A DNA stretch of 64,000 nt from Desulfurivibrio dismutans (GTDB lineage: Bacteria; Desulfobacterota; Desulfobulbia; Desulfobulbales; Desulfurivibrionaceae): assembly GCF_029210385.1 (NCBI RefSeq), contig NZ_JARGDQ010000010.1, positions 1 through 64,000 of the forward strand, written 5' to 3'. This document shows positions 42,894 to 51,828 of this stretch, one piece after another (positions within the stretch are counted from its first letter, which is position 1; each line of letters begins with the position of its first letter). The translations under genes and the position numbers were made by a program. The notes under the pieces are model-generated. The model saw only the letters and a program-made list of their open reading frames with translations, made no database searches and was not told the origin of the DNA.

Positions 42894-44462
42894 GTGTCCG
42901 ATAGTATAATTGTAGCCTTAATCGCCGGGCTGGTGGCTCTGGCTGTCGGGGTGGCCGCAGGGTTTTACCTGCGTAAATTCATCATCGACAGCCGCCATGA
43001 GGACGCCGAGGCCCAGGGGCGCAAACTGGTGGAAAACGCTCTGGCGGAAGCCGAGCGAATCAAAAAGGAAGCGGTGCTGCAGAGTCGGGATGAGTGCCTG
43101 CAGCTTAAACAGGAAGCGGAAAAAGAGATCCGGGAGCGTAAAAAAGAGGTTTCCGAAGAAGAAAAACGGCTGATCCAAAAGCTCGACCAGATAGAGCGTA
43201 AGATCGAGCTGCTGGACCAGCGGGAGATGGAGCTTTACAAAAGAGAGCAGAATCTGACCAAAGAAGAAGAAAAACTGGCCGGGCGTAACCAGGAAATTGA
43301 CCGCCTGGTGGAAGAGCAGCGCAGCCAGTTGGAAAAAGTCGCCAGTCTAAGCCGGGAAGAGGCCAAGCAGAAACTCATTGAAAGTATTGAGAGCGAAGCC
43401 CGGATGGAAGCGGCCAAGGCGGTGGTCAGGATTGAAAACGAAATGAAAATGAAGGCCGATCGCAAGGCCAAAAACATCCTGGCCCTGGCTATTTCCCGCT
43501 ATGCCGGGGATTACGTGGCGGAAAAAACCGTCTCCGTTGTTCCCTTGCCCGGCGATGAAATGAAAGGCCGCATCATCGGCCGGGAAGGTCGCAATATCCG
43601 GGCCATTGAAGCGGCCACCGGAATCGATGTGATCATCGATGATACTCCCGAGGCGGTGATCCTGTCCGGCTTCAACCCGGTGCGTCGGGAAGTGGCCAGG
43701 ATCGCCCTGGAGCGCTTGATTGCCGACGGTCGCATTCATCCGGCCCGGATTGAAGAGGTGGTCAACAAGGTGGCGGAAGAATTGGAAGTGGGGATGCGGG
43801 AAGCCGGGGAACAGGCCACCTTCGATGTCGGCGCCCACGGGGTCAACCCCGAACTGATCAAGCTGCTGGGGCGGCTCAAGTACCGGACCAGCTACAGTCA
43901 GAACTGTTTGCAGCACTCCCTGGAGGTGGCCTTTCTCTGCGGGGTTATGGCCTCCGAGTTGGGGCTCAATGTCAAGCGGGCCAAGCGGGCCGGTTTGCTT
44001 CATGATATCGGCAAGGCGGTGGATCACGAGGTTGAGGGCTCTCATGCCAGCATCGGGGCTGATTTGGCCAAAAAGTATGGCGAGTCGCCGGAGGTGGTGC
44101 ATGCCATCGCCGCCCATCACGAAGATGTGGAACCGGACGGGATTATTGACATCCTGGTGCAGTCCGCCGATGCCCTTTCCGGGGCGCGGCCCGGGGCCCG
44201 TAAGGAGATGCTGGAATCTTACGTTAAACGTCTGGAGGACCTGGAGAAAATCGCCAACGGTTTTAAAGGGGTGGATAAATCCTACGCCATTCAGGCTGGG
44301 CGGGAGATCCGGGTGATCGTGGACTCGATCAAACTCAGCGATGTCGAGGCGGCCATGGTGACCAAGGATATTGTCAAAAAAATCGAAGAAGAGTTGACCT
44401 ACCCGGGCCAGATTCGGGTCACCGTGATTCGTGAAAGCAGAAACGTAGAGTACGCCAAGTGA
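42894..44462 (+). CDS. rny: Ribonuclease Y
   Basis: 522-residue membrane-anchored endoribonuclease initiating mRNA decay. One N-terminal helix (about 4-24), a long charged coiled coil (about 30-205), KH domain [29 protein letters not shown], then HD domain with [12 protein letters not shown] and HEDVEP. GTG 42894 follows AGGGAGG and gives the standard RNase Y N-terminus ([16 protein letters not shown]); the frame upstream to 42828 lacks support. Overlaps tyrS by four bases. Confidence 0.95.
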   Translation: MSDSIIVALIAGLVALAVGVAAGFYLRKFIIDSRHEDAEAQGRKLVENALAEAERIKKEAVLQSRDECLQLKQEAEKEIRERKKEVSEEEKRLIQKLDQIERKIELLDQREMELYKREQNLTKEEEKLAGRNQEIDRLVEEQRSQLEKVASLSREEAKQKLIESIESEARMEAAKAVVRIENEMKMKADRKAKNILALAISRYAGDYVAEKTVSVVPLPGDEMKGRIIGREGRNIRAIEAATGIDVIIDDTPEAVILSGFNPVRREVARIALERLIADGRIHPARIEEVVNKVAEELEVGMREAGEQATFDVGAHGVNPELIKLLGRLKYRTSYSQNCLQHSLEVAFLCGVMASELGLNVKRAKRAGLLHDIGKAVDHEVEGSHASIGADLAKKYGESPEVVHAIAAHHEDVEPDGIIDILVQSADALSGARPGARKEMLESYVKRLEDLEKIANGFKGVDKSYAIQAGREIRVIVDSIKLSDVEAAMVTKDIVKKIEEELTYPGQIRVTVIRESRNVEYAK

Positions 44463-45670
44463 ACATCGACCAGCAAGTTACCTATCTTTCCCGGGGGGCG
44501 GTGCAGGTGGTCTCTCCCGAAGATCTGCGCAAAAAGCTCCTGCGGGCCGAGGAAACCGGCGAACCTCTGCGGGTTAAGGCCGGTTTTGATCCCACCGCGC
44601 CGGATCTGCACCTGGGTCATACGGTGCTGGTCCAGAAGATGAAGCACTTTCAGGATATGGGTCATCAGATTCTTTTTCTGATTGGTGATTTCACCGGTCG
44701 CATCGGTGATCCCACCGGTAAATCGGAGACCAGAAAGCCATTGAGCGCCGAAGATGTGGCCCGCAATGCCGAAACCTATAAAGAGCAGGTTTTCAAGATT
44801 CTGGATCCCGACAAAACCCGGGTGGTGTTCAACTCCTCCTGGCTTAACCAGCTTTCCTCGCAGGATTTCATCAAGCTGGCGGCCCAGCTCACCGTGGCCC
44901 GGATGCTGGAGCGGGAGGACTTCAAACAGCGTTTTACCAATGAAAAGCCCATCGGCGTGCATGAATTTCTCTATCCTCTGATCCAGGGTTACGATTCCGT
45001 GGCCTTGCATGCGGATATCGAACTTGGCGGTACCGATCAGCTGTTCAATTTGCTGACCGGTCGCGATTTGCAGCGGGTCTGGGGCCAGGAGCCGCAGGTG
45101 GTGATTACCATGCCCCTGCTGGAAGGCCTGGACGGGGTCAACAAGATGAGCAAGTCGTTGGGTAACTACATCGGTATTTGCGAAAGCCCCGATGATGTTT
45201 ACGGCAAGACCATGTCCATGCCCGACAGCCTGATGTTCCGTTATTATGAACTGCTCAGTGATTTCAGCCCCGAAGAGATAGCCCGACTCAAGGCGGAAAT
45301 GGAGGCCGGTCGGGCTCATCCCAAGGAGATCAAGCAGCAGCTGGCCCGTGAACTGACCGCTCGTTTCCATGATTCTGAGGCCGCCCAACGGGCCGCAGCC
45401 AATTTCGACAAGGTTTTTAAACAGCATGAACTGCCGGAGGATCTGCCGGAAATCACCCTGCCGGCCGCTGACGAGGCCGTCTGGTTGCCCCGTTTGCTGG
45501 TGCAAGCAGGTCTGGTTAAGGGCACCGGCGAGGCCCGGCGGATGATTTCGCAGCAGGCGGTCAGCGTCAACGGAGAGAAGGTGGCCGAGGTGGAAGCAAC
45601 CGTCGCTGCCGCCGGTGAAGTTTTGCTGAAGGTGGGCAAGCGCCGTTTCTGCCGGGTGCGGTTCAGTTAG
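44459..45670 (+). CDS. tyrS: Tyrosyl-tRNA synthetase
   Basis: 403 residues. The class I signature is DLHLGHT near residue 50 and KMSKS near 232, with the C-terminal S4 RNA-binding domain (about 335-400, [19 protein letters not shown]). The [17 protein letters not shown] segment marks the shorter TyrZ-like bacterial type. The start is GTG 44459, overlapping the rny stop (GTGA), so translation is probably coupled. Confidence 0.95.
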   Translation: MNIDQQVTYLSRGAVQVVSPEDLRKKLLRAEETGEPLRVKAGFDPTAPDLHLGHTVLVQKMKHFQDMGHQILFLIGDFTGRIGDPTGKSETRKPLSAEDVARNAETYKEQVFKILDPDKTRVVFNSSWLNQLSSQDFIKLAAQLTVARMLEREDFKQRFTNEKPIGVHEFLYPLIQGYDSVALHADIELGGTDQLFNLLTGRDLQRVWGQEPQVVITMPLLEGLDGVNKMSKSLGNYIGICESPDDVYGKTMSMPDSLMFRYYELLSDFSPEEIARLKAEMEAGRAHPKEIKQQLARELTARFHDSEAAQRAAANFDKVFKQHELPEDLPEITLPAADEAVWLPRLLVQAGLVKGTGEARRMISQQAVSVNGEKVAEVEATVAAAGEVLLKVGKRRFCRVRFS

Positions 45671-45697
45671 GCTGCCAGATATTAAGGAGAGCTGATC

Positions 45698-47047
45698 ATG
45701 AATAGAGTTCAGTGTCGTCGGGGCCGGACCGGCCTCAACCGTCGCGATTTTCTGGCCCTGATGTCGGCTTCCGCTTTAAGCTTCACCTTGGGGGGCTGCG
45801 CCGTCAACCCGGTCACCGGGCGCCGGGAATTGATGCTGTTGTCCGAAGACCAGGAGGTGGCCATTGACCGAGAGCATGCCCCGCACCAGCTGTCTGCCGA
45901 TTTCGGAGTCTCACAGGATGAAGAGCTGAATGATTATATCGCCTCCCTGGGTCAGGAATTGGCGGTGCGCTCTCACCGGGCTGGCATGCCTTATTCCTTT
46001 CAAGTGGTGAATGCCAATTATATCAATGCTTACGCTTTCCCCGGGGGTACCATCGGGATAACCCGGGGCATCATGCTGGAAATGAATGATGAGGCTGAAC
46101 TGGCGGCCCTGTTGGGCCATGAAATCGGCCATGTCAATGCCCGTCATGCCGCCCAGCGGATGACCAGGGGGATGATCGCCCAATTAACGGTGGCCGGGGC
46201 CACGGTGGCAGTAGCCACCTCCGAGGACCGTCAGGGGCTGGCGCCGCTGGTGCAGACTTTGGGAGGGCTCAGCGCCGGCGCTTTGCTGGCCCATTACAGC
46301 CGGGAAAATGAACGGGAGGCCGATGACCTGGGCATGGAATATGCCTCCCGGGCCGGGCAAAATCCCGCCGGCATGGTGGATCTGCACCGGATGCTGCTGG
46401 AGCAGTCAAAACGTAAACCCAGCGCCATCGAACTGATGTTCTCAACCCACCCCATGAGCAGTGAACGAATGGAGCGGGCGGAGCGGATGATGGAGCAGCG
46501 ATACCGCAGCCAGCATGAGCGGTCCCGGCATGATGAGCGATACCAGGCCAGCATTGCCGGTTTACGCCGCCTGGCCCCGGCCATCAAAGAACAACAGGAA
46601 GGAGAAAGGGAGATGGGCCGGGAAAAATTTGCCCAGGCTGAACCTTATTTCCAAAAAGCCCTGCAACTGGCGCCGACCGATTACACCGGGCTGGTCCTGA
46701 TGTCCCGCTGCCAGTACGGTCTGGGCAAAAAAGAAGAAGCCGTCCGTTTTGCCGACCTGGCACGCGAAACCTATCCCGGCGAGGCTCAGGCCCTGCAGGT
46801 GGCTGGTATTGCTCGCCTGGGTCTGGGCAACAATGAAGTCGCTTATCAGCATTTCACCGCCTATGATGAGCTGCTGCCTGGCAACCCCAACAGCAATTTT
46901 CTCAAAGGGGTGAGTCTGGAAAACATGGGACGGCGGCAGGATGCGGCTCAGGAATATGTGGAATATCTGCAGATGGTGGGGGAGGGAGGCCAGTCTGCTT
47001 ATGCCCGGCAACGGCTGACCGAATGGGGGGTTCTGGAAAAACGATAG
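45698..47047 (+). CDS. M48-family metalloprotease with TPR region (BepA-like), Tat/lipoprotein signal
   Basis: 449 residues. The N-terminus has a twin-arginine motif NRRDFLAL (Arg15-Arg16) followed by a lipobox LGGC (Cys34), suggesting Tat export and lipidation. The peptidase domain has HEIGHVNARH (zinc HExxH) and the downstream Glu in NEREADDLGMEYA. The C-terminal part (about 300-440) is TPR-like. BepA-type proteases do outer-membrane protein quality control, inferred here. AAGGAG precedes the ATG. It lies 4 bp before the next gene. Confidence 0.9.
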   Translation: MNRVQCRRGRTGLNRRDFLALMSASALSFTLGGCAVNPVTGRRELMLLSEDQEVAIDREHAPHQLSADFGVSQDEELNDYIASLGQELAVRSHRAGMPYSFQVVNANYINAYAFPGGTIGITRGIMLEMNDEAELAALLGHEIGHVNARHAAQRMTRGMIAQLTVAGATVAVATSEDRQGLAPLVQTLGGLSAGALLAHYSRENEREADDLGMEYASRAGQNPAGMVDLHRMLLEQSKRKPSAIELMFSTHPMSSERMERAERMMEQRYRSQHERSRHDERYQASIAGLRRLAPAIKEQQEGEREMGREKFAQAEPYFQKALQLAPTDYTGLVLMSRCQYGLGKKEEAVRFADLARETYPGEAQALQVAGIARLGLGNNEVAYQHFTAYDELLPGNPNSNFLKGVSLENMGRRQDAAQEYVEYLQMVGEGGQSAYARQRLTEWGVLEKR

Positions 47048-47051
47048 CGAT

Positions 47052-47786
47052 ATGCGCCACTTATCCGATGCCCATTGGCTGCAGCAGAACGACTCCCTGC
47101 GTCGGGACAACCCTTTCCTCTGGTATCTGACGCTGCTGGGCCCATTTTTGTTGACGGTCGCGATCATAGCTACCCTCTACCTGCTCCATGGCTGGCCATA
47201 TGTGCGGGGGCTGCTGCTTAGTGCCCTGGCCGTATTTTTCTTTTTCGGCCGCTTTGTCATTCTGGGTGGCAACGCCACCGATGGCCTGGAAGATGCGGCC
47301 CGTTTTTTTTCCCCGGGGGAACTGGCGCTGCTGGTTTTTTATATGGATGCCATGGTCGCCTCCCTGCTGGCCTTTCACATCGGTTTTCTTTTTCGCCTGC
47401 CGTTTTTCGGCGATCACTTGCGCCTCCTGGTTGAAGATGGTCGTTTTATTCTCCATGCCCATCCCTGGATGAAAAGGGCCACCTTTATCGGGATTGTGGC
47501 CTTTGTCACCTTCCCCCTGGCCGCTACCGGCAGTGTGGGGGGGTCGATTTTCGGCCGCCTGCTGGGCATGACCCGGGCGGCTACTTTTCTCGGGGTGATC
47601 ACCGGCAGCCTGGTGGGCTGCTCGGTCATGTATTTCGGCGCCTCTCTGATCAACCACTACCTCGACCGCAACAACCCCTGGCTCACCATGGGAGGAATAC
47701 TCTTTGTGGTGGCGATAACCCTGGTGCTGAACTTTCGTTATCGTCACATCAAAAATCAATGGCAGCAACATTACGGTAATAAATAA
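47052..47786 (+). CDS. Small multidrug export-like membrane protein
   Basis: 244 residues with five to six hydrophobic helices. FPLAATGSVGGSIFGRLLGMTRAATFLGVITGSLVG matches the core of the Sm_multidrug_ex (PF06695-like) family, whose function is poorly established. Starts 4 bp after the M48 protease gene, so probably cotranscribed. Confidence 0.7.
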   Translation: MRHLSDAHWLQQNDSLRRDNPFLWYLTLLGPFLLTVAIIATLYLLHGWPYVRGLLLSALAVFFFFGRFVILGGNATDGLEDAARFFSPGELALLVFYMDAMVASLLAFHIGFLFRLPFFGDHLRLLVEDGRFILHAHPWMKRATFIGIVAFVTFPLAATGSVGGSIFGRLLGMTRAATFLGVITGSLVGCSVMYFGASLINHYLDRNNPWLTMGGILFVVAITLVLNFRYRHIKNQWQQHYGNK

Positions 47787-47947
47787 TTCTTTTTCTTTTC
47801 CCGCTCGTTTATGCTAGCTTTTCGAGTTTGCTGACGGCATGCCTGCCCTGGGTTATACCGACGGCTAGCATCGGCGGATCAGCCGGGTGACCGCCCTGGG
47901 GTAGCTCGGGGAAAAACAATATCACAAAAACATGAGGAGCATGCTAG
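47787..47947. other. Leader region of the heme-type chemoreceptor
   Basis: 161 bp. ATGCTAGC (about 47812) and GCTAGCAT (about 47869) form an inverted repeat, and another ATGCTAG overlaps the translation start. CGAG/CTCG and GGCT/AGCC pairings are possible in the G/C-rich part. It does not match the c-di-GMP (GEMM) consensus. No clear promoter. Confidence 0.35.
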
Positions 47948-49756
47948 ATGGACATTCAAAAGTGGTCTTTGCGGGGCAAGATCGTCTTGCTCGGTGTTGT
48001 CTTGCCCACCATCCTGATTATTATCCTTTTTCGCCTGTACCTTGCCGATTCCCGCGAGAACACCCTGGAAGCCTTTACCGACAAGGCTCGGGCAATCTGT
48101 TTGACCGCTGAATCAACCCGTGAAGAAATGGAAGCCAAATGGCGGATGGGGCTGTTTTCCGTCGAGCAACTCAGGGAATTTGCCCAGCGCGGGGAACAGG
48201 ACAAGATTCTGGCCGCAGTGCCGGTGGTGTCGGCTTGGAATGCCGCCATGCGCAAGGCCGACGAAGGTGGGTATACCTTTCGGGTACCAAAATTCCAACC
48301 CCGTAACCCGTCCAACGAGCCCGATCCTTTGGAGGCCCGGGCCCTGCGGACCATGGCTGAGCAAAATCTGGATGAATATTATGAAATTGATGAGTCCACC
48401 AACTCGGTGCGCTATTTCCGGGCGGTTCGTCTCACCGAAACTTGCCTGTACTGCCATGGTGATCCTGCCGATTCGCGCCGTCTATGGGGTAACGACCGGG
48501 GTGTAGATCCCACCGGCGGCCGCATGGAAGGCTGGCAGGTCGGTGAGCTCCACGGGGCGTTTCAGGTTATCCAGTCCTTGGATGAAGCAGATCTCCAGTT
48601 ACAGCAAACGGTGGGTAAAGCTGCCTGGATTGTAGCGGCCGGCCTGGTGCTGATGGCAATCATGTTTGCCACCCTGGTTCTGCGGGTGGTCTCCAATTCG
48701 GTGATTAACCCCATTTCCAGGATCGTTGAAGAGTTGAGCGGCAATGCCGGCAATCTGCTGGACGCCGCCACCCAGGTTTCTTCCGCCAGCCATGAGCTGG
48801 CCGACGGGGCCAGCAGCCAGGCGGCCAGCCTGGAGGAAACCTCGGCCTCCCTGGAAGAAATGTCTTCCATGACCCGCCTGAATGCAGAAAACGTCAAGCA
48901 AACCAGCCAGATGGCCGAGTCGGCCCGCAACTCGGCGGAAACCGCTCAGCGCAGCATGGAGAAAATGGGCGAGGCCATCGGCAATATCAAGAAGTCCGCT
49001 GATGAGACGGCGGTTATTATGAAAACCATTGATGAGATCGCCTTCCAGACCAACCTGCTGGCCTTGAATGCGGCGGTGGAGGCGGCCAGGGCCGGTGAGG
49101 CCGGCGCCGGTTTCGCGGTGGTGGCCGACGAGGTGCGTTCACTGGCCCTGCGTAGCGGGGAGGCGGCTCGCAACACCGAACAGCTCATTGAACAGTCGCA
49201 GAAGAATGCTGATCATGGGGTGGAATCGGCGGCCGAGGTGCGGGAAATTCTGGTCCAGATTGTCGACGGGGTGAACAAGGTCAGCCAGTTGGCCAAAGAA
49301 ATTTCGGTGGCCAGCGATGAGCAGGCCCAGGGGGTTAATCAGATCAACCAAGCGGTGGCTCAGGTTGATAAGGTGACCCAGGGTAACGCCGCCATCTCTG
49401 AGGAAGCGGCTTCTTCCAGCGAGGAGCTTTCCGGCCAGGCCAATGAGTTGAATCGCTTGATCGGTGAACTGGGTATCATTGTTGGGCTTTCATTGCCCTC
49501 ACAGGGGAGAGAGCGGCGGCTCAGTCGCAGCGCCGGGCGATTGCGGCCAGCCAAAGCGGTGGCTGGTAAGCCTGAGTTGCCGGCCCCGGCGGCCGACAAA
49601 GCCGGCAAAGGTAAAGCTACCGGCGCCACTGCCGATCATCGTAAGGGGCAAAACACGACCGCAGCTCCGGCCGCCGGCGCTGCGGCGGGCTCCCGCCGCA
49701 GCAAAAAATCCGAAGAGGTGATCCCCTTCGACGACGACGATTTTGAAGATTTTTAA
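47948..49756 (+). CDS. Methyl-accepting chemotaxis protein with heme-type (Tll0287-like) sensor
   Basis: 602 residues. TM1 is about 10-30. The periplasmic Tll0287-like/DUF3365 domain has c-type heme motif CLYCH (Cys166, Cys169, His170). TM2 is about 223-245. HAMP and a full signalling domain follow, with tip segment [22 protein letters not shown]. An Ala/Pro/Lys linker leads to the tail [11 protein letters not shown]. The sensor type is shared with the hybrid kinase at 10481 and the tail with the chemoreceptor at 12769. GGAG is eight bases before the ATG. Redox or gas sensing is inferred. Confidence 0.92.
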   Translation: MDIQKWSLRGKIVLLGVVLPTILIIILFRLYLADSRENTLEAFTDKARAICLTAESTREEMEAKWRMGLFSVEQLREFAQRGEQDKILAAVPVVSAWNAAMRKADEGGYTFRVPKFQPRNPSNEPDPLEARALRTMAEQNLDEYYEIDESTNSVRYFRAVRLTETCLYCHGDPADSRRLWGNDRGVDPTGGRMEGWQVGELHGAFQVIQSLDEADLQLQQTVGKAAWIVAAGLVLMAIMFATLVLRVVSNSVINPISRIVEELSGNAGNLLDAATQVSSASHELADGASSQAASLEETSASLEEMSSMTRLNAENVKQTSQMAESARNSAETAQRSMEKMGEAIGNIKKSADETAVIMKTIDEIAFQTNLLALNAAVEAARAGEAGAGFAVVADEVRSLALRSGEAARNTEQLIEQSQKNADHGVESAAEVREILVQIVDGVNKVSQLAKEISVASDEQAQGVNQINQAVAQVDKVTQGNAAISEEAASSSEELSGQANELNRLIGELGIIVGLSLPSQGRERRLSRSAGRLRPAKAVAGKPELPAPAADKAGKGKATGATADHRKGQNTTAAPAAGAAAGSRRSKKSEEVIPFDDDDFEDF

Positions 49757-49829
49757 GTTGATGGCCTTGCAAAAACAACCAAGCACGTTGGTCGGCGGTG
49801 CGAAAGCAACCAGTTACAAAGCGTTTCCG

Positions 49830-49859
49830 GTCGGCGGCGCGGCTTTTTGCGACGCCGAC
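49830..49859. promoter_or_regulatory. Leader hairpin before trpB2
   Basis: GTCGGCG-G-CGC pairs with GCG-A-CGCCGAC around a T-rich loop, 44 bp before the trpB start. There is no U tract after the stem. Possibly a processing or stability element. Confidence 0.35.
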
Positions 49860-49903
49860 AAGGTTACCGCTTCAATGTTAACTTAACTAAAAAGGTCTGG
49901 GTT

Positions 49904-51250
49904 ATGAAACAAAAACACATTCTCTTACCTCCCGACCAGCAGGTCAAAAGCTGGTATAACGTCATTGCCGATATCCCCGGCGGTCTGGCTCCTCCCCTGG
50001 ATCCTGCCACCGGCCAGCCTATGGGGCCGGACAAGATGGGGGCGATTTTCCCCATGGGGCTGCTGGAACAGGAGATGAGCGGCCAGCGCTGGGTTGATAT
50101 TCCCGAAGAAATTCTTGATATCTGGCAGATCTGGCGGCCCTCCCCCCTGATTCGGGCCACCTTCCTGGAGGAAGCCCTGGGGACCAAGGCGAAAATATAT
50201 TATAAGTACGAAGGGGTTTCACCTTCCGGCAGCCACAAGACCAACAGTGCCGTGGCCCAGGCTTATTACAATAAGCGGGAAGGGGTCAAGCGGCTGGCCA
50301 CCGAAACCGGCGCCGGCCAATGGGGCTGCGCGCTCTCATTTGCCGCTCACAAGTTTGGCCTGGATTGCAAGGTGTACATGGTGCGGGTTTCTTACGATCA
50401 GAAACCCTACCGCAAGGTGATGATGAACACCTACGGAGCCGAGATCGTCCCCAGCCCCAGCCCGGACACTCCCACCGGCCGGGAAATTCTGGCCAAAACC
50501 CCGGATACCCCGGGATCTTTGGGGATTGCCATCAGCGAGGCTCTGGAAGACACGGTAAGCCGGGATGACACCAAGTACGCCCTGGGGTCGGTTCTGAACC
50601 ATGTCTGCCTGCATCAGACGGTAATCGGCTTGGAAGCCAAGCAGCAGCTGGCCATTGCCGGAGATTATCCCGATGTGGTCATTGGCTGTTGCGGTGGCGG
50701 TTCCAACTTTGCCGGCCTGGCGGCACCTTTCCTGCCCGACAAGCTGGAGGGGAAAAACATCCGTTTGCTGGGGGTGGAACCGGCTTCCTGCCCGACCCTC
50801 ACCAAGGGAAGTTTTGCCTATGATTTCGGGGATGTCTCCCAACGTACGCCGCTGTTGTACATGTACACCCTGGGGCACGATTTCATTCCCCCGGGGATTC
50901 ATGCCGGTGGGTTACGCTATCACGGCATGGCTCCGGTGATCAGCGCTCTGATGCGGGAAAATCTAATGGAGGCCACGGCCCTTAACCAACTGGAGTGTTT
51001 TGAGGCCGGGACTCTCTTTGCTCGCACCGAGGGTATTATCCCGGCGCCGGAGTCCTGCCACGCGATCCGGGCGGCAATCATTGAAGCCACTCGGGAGCCG
51101 GACAAGCCCCAGACAATCCTTTTCAACCTCTCCGGCCACGGCCTGCTTGATCTGGCCAGTTACGAAAAATACTTCGCCGGAGAACTGATCAACTACGAGA
51201 TGCCCGACGAGGCCATTGCCGAGGCCACCAAAAACCTGCCCAAACTGTAA
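49904..51250 (+). CDS. trpB: Tryptophan synthase beta-like protein (TrpB2 type)
   Basis: 448 residues, the longer TrpB2 form. PLP lysine in GSHKTNSA near residue 110, phosphate-binding [11 protein letters not shown] near 265, and the TrpB2-type [15 protein letters not shown] and [10 protein letters not shown]. TrpB2 enzymes make tryptophan from indole and serine and usually act without TrpA; no trpA is nearby. ATG 49904 is favoured over the frame opening at 49847, giving the family N-terminus. The TAA stop is part of collapsed palindromic element E. Confidence 0.92.
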   Translation: MKQKHILLPPDQQVKSWYNVIADIPGGLAPPLDPATGQPMGPDKMGAIFPMGLLEQEMSGQRWVDIPEEILDIWQIWRPSPLIRATFLEEALGTKAKIYYKYEGVSPSGSHKTNSAVAQAYYNKREGVKRLATETGAGQWGCALSFAAHKFGLDCKVYMVRVSYDQKPYRKVMMNTYGAEIVPSPSPDTPTGREILAKTPDTPGSLGIAISEALEDTVSRDDTKYALGSVLNHVCLHQTVIGLEAKQQLAIAGDYPDVVIGCCGGGSNFAGLAAPFLPDKLEGKNIRLLGVEPASCPTLTKGSFAYDFGDVSQRTPLLYMYTLGHDFIPPGIHAGGLRYHGMAPVISALMRENLMEATALNQLECFEAGTLFARTEGIIPAPESCHAIRAAIIEATREPDKPQTILFNLSGHGLLDLASYEKYFAGELINYEMPDEAIAEATKNLPKL

Positions 51251-51293
51251 ACGTCCAGCAGCACCGCATATTGCGGCACGGCTGAACGTTTAC
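51247..51293. repeat. Palindromic intergenic element, copy E (collapsed)
   Basis: 47-bp version GTAAACGTCCAGCAGCACCG ... CGGCACGGCTGAACGTTTAC that keeps both outer arms but lacks about 60 bp of the centre present in copies A-D. The trpB stop codon (51248-51250) lies within its first bases. Confidence 0.82.
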
Positions 51294-51342
51294 GGGGCGG
51301 CCCGCAGTTTTAAACCGGTACGGCCTCCCCCCCACACAAACC

Positions 51343-51392
51343 AAAAAACCGCGTTTGATCCCAGTATATTGGGACCAAACGCGGTTTTTTTT
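51343..51392 (+). terminator. Rho-independent terminator after trpB
   Basis: AAAAAACCGCGTTTG pairs with CAAACGCGGTTTTTT, extended by an inner CCCA/TGGG stem, with at least eight T on the plus strand. Potentially bidirectional for the convergent FmdB-like gene. Confidence 0.92.
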
Positions 51393-51430
51393 ATTGGGGC
51401 AACCATCCAGGTCGCCTTTTTCTGTTAAGC

Positions 51431-51649
51431 TCAGGAAAAGCCTTTTTTGCTGGCGCAGCCGGTAAGGGCGCCGGCGGGAACACCTGCTCCTTTACCTGAA
51501 GAAACCCGGTAACTGGCGGCGGAAATGGTTTTCTGCGTTCGCCGGCTGCCGCATTTGGTGCATTTTACCCCGGCGGGAACCTGGCAGTTGGAGACCATGA
51601 GTTCAAACAAGGCCTGACAGTCCTGACAGCGGTATTCATAAATGGGCAC
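51431..51649 (-). CDS. FmdB-like zinc-ribbon protein
   Basis: 72 residues. The zinc ribbon reads PIYEYRCQDCQALFEL ... GVKCTKCGS (two CxxC knuckles), typical of the FmdB/CxxC_CXXC_SSSS family, with a short Ser/Gly tail. Start GTG 51649 follows AGGTGA at five bases and gives the family-typical (M)PIYEY N-terminus; the frame upstream runs through the PFOR terminator and is not coding. Function unknown, possibly regulatory. Confidence 0.88.
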   Translation of the reverse strand: MPIYEYRCQDCQALFELMVSNCQVPAGVKCTKCGSRRTQKTISAASYRVSSGKGAGVPAGALTGCASKKGFS

Positions 51650-51698
51650 GGTTATCACCTGTTGTCTCTTTTGCAGATTAATCTTGTCTTGGGTTACG

Positions 51699-51741
51699 AA
51701 AAAATAACGGGCACCGGGATAACTTGGCTCCCGGCGCCCGT
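51699..51741 (-). terminator. Rho-independent terminator after PFOR
   Basis: On the minus strand ACGGGCGCCGGGA pairs with TCCCGGTGCCCGT (one wobble), followed by TATTTTTT. It lies about 90 bp past the PFOR stop. Confidence 0.88.
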
Positions 51742-51789
51742 GGTTTGTTTCCCGGCGCGGGTGCCGGGACAAATTAGGTTTATATGGTT

Positions 51790-51821
51790 GTAACCGTTCA
51801 GCGGGGCTGCTGAACGGTTAC
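51790..51821. repeat. Palindromic intergenic element, copy F (arms only)
   Basis: GTAACCGTTCAGC-N6-GCTGAACGGTTAC, a perfect 13-bp inverted repeat with the same ends as copies A-E and almost no centre. It lies 8 bp past the PFOR stop codon. Confidence 0.8.
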
Positions 51822-51828
51822 TTATGGT

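Noticed and set aside
47787-47947. c-di-GMP (GEMM) riboswitch upstream of the heme chemoreceptor
   Set aside because: G/C-rich paired segments exist, but the conserved GEMM core and its tetraloop receptor are absent.
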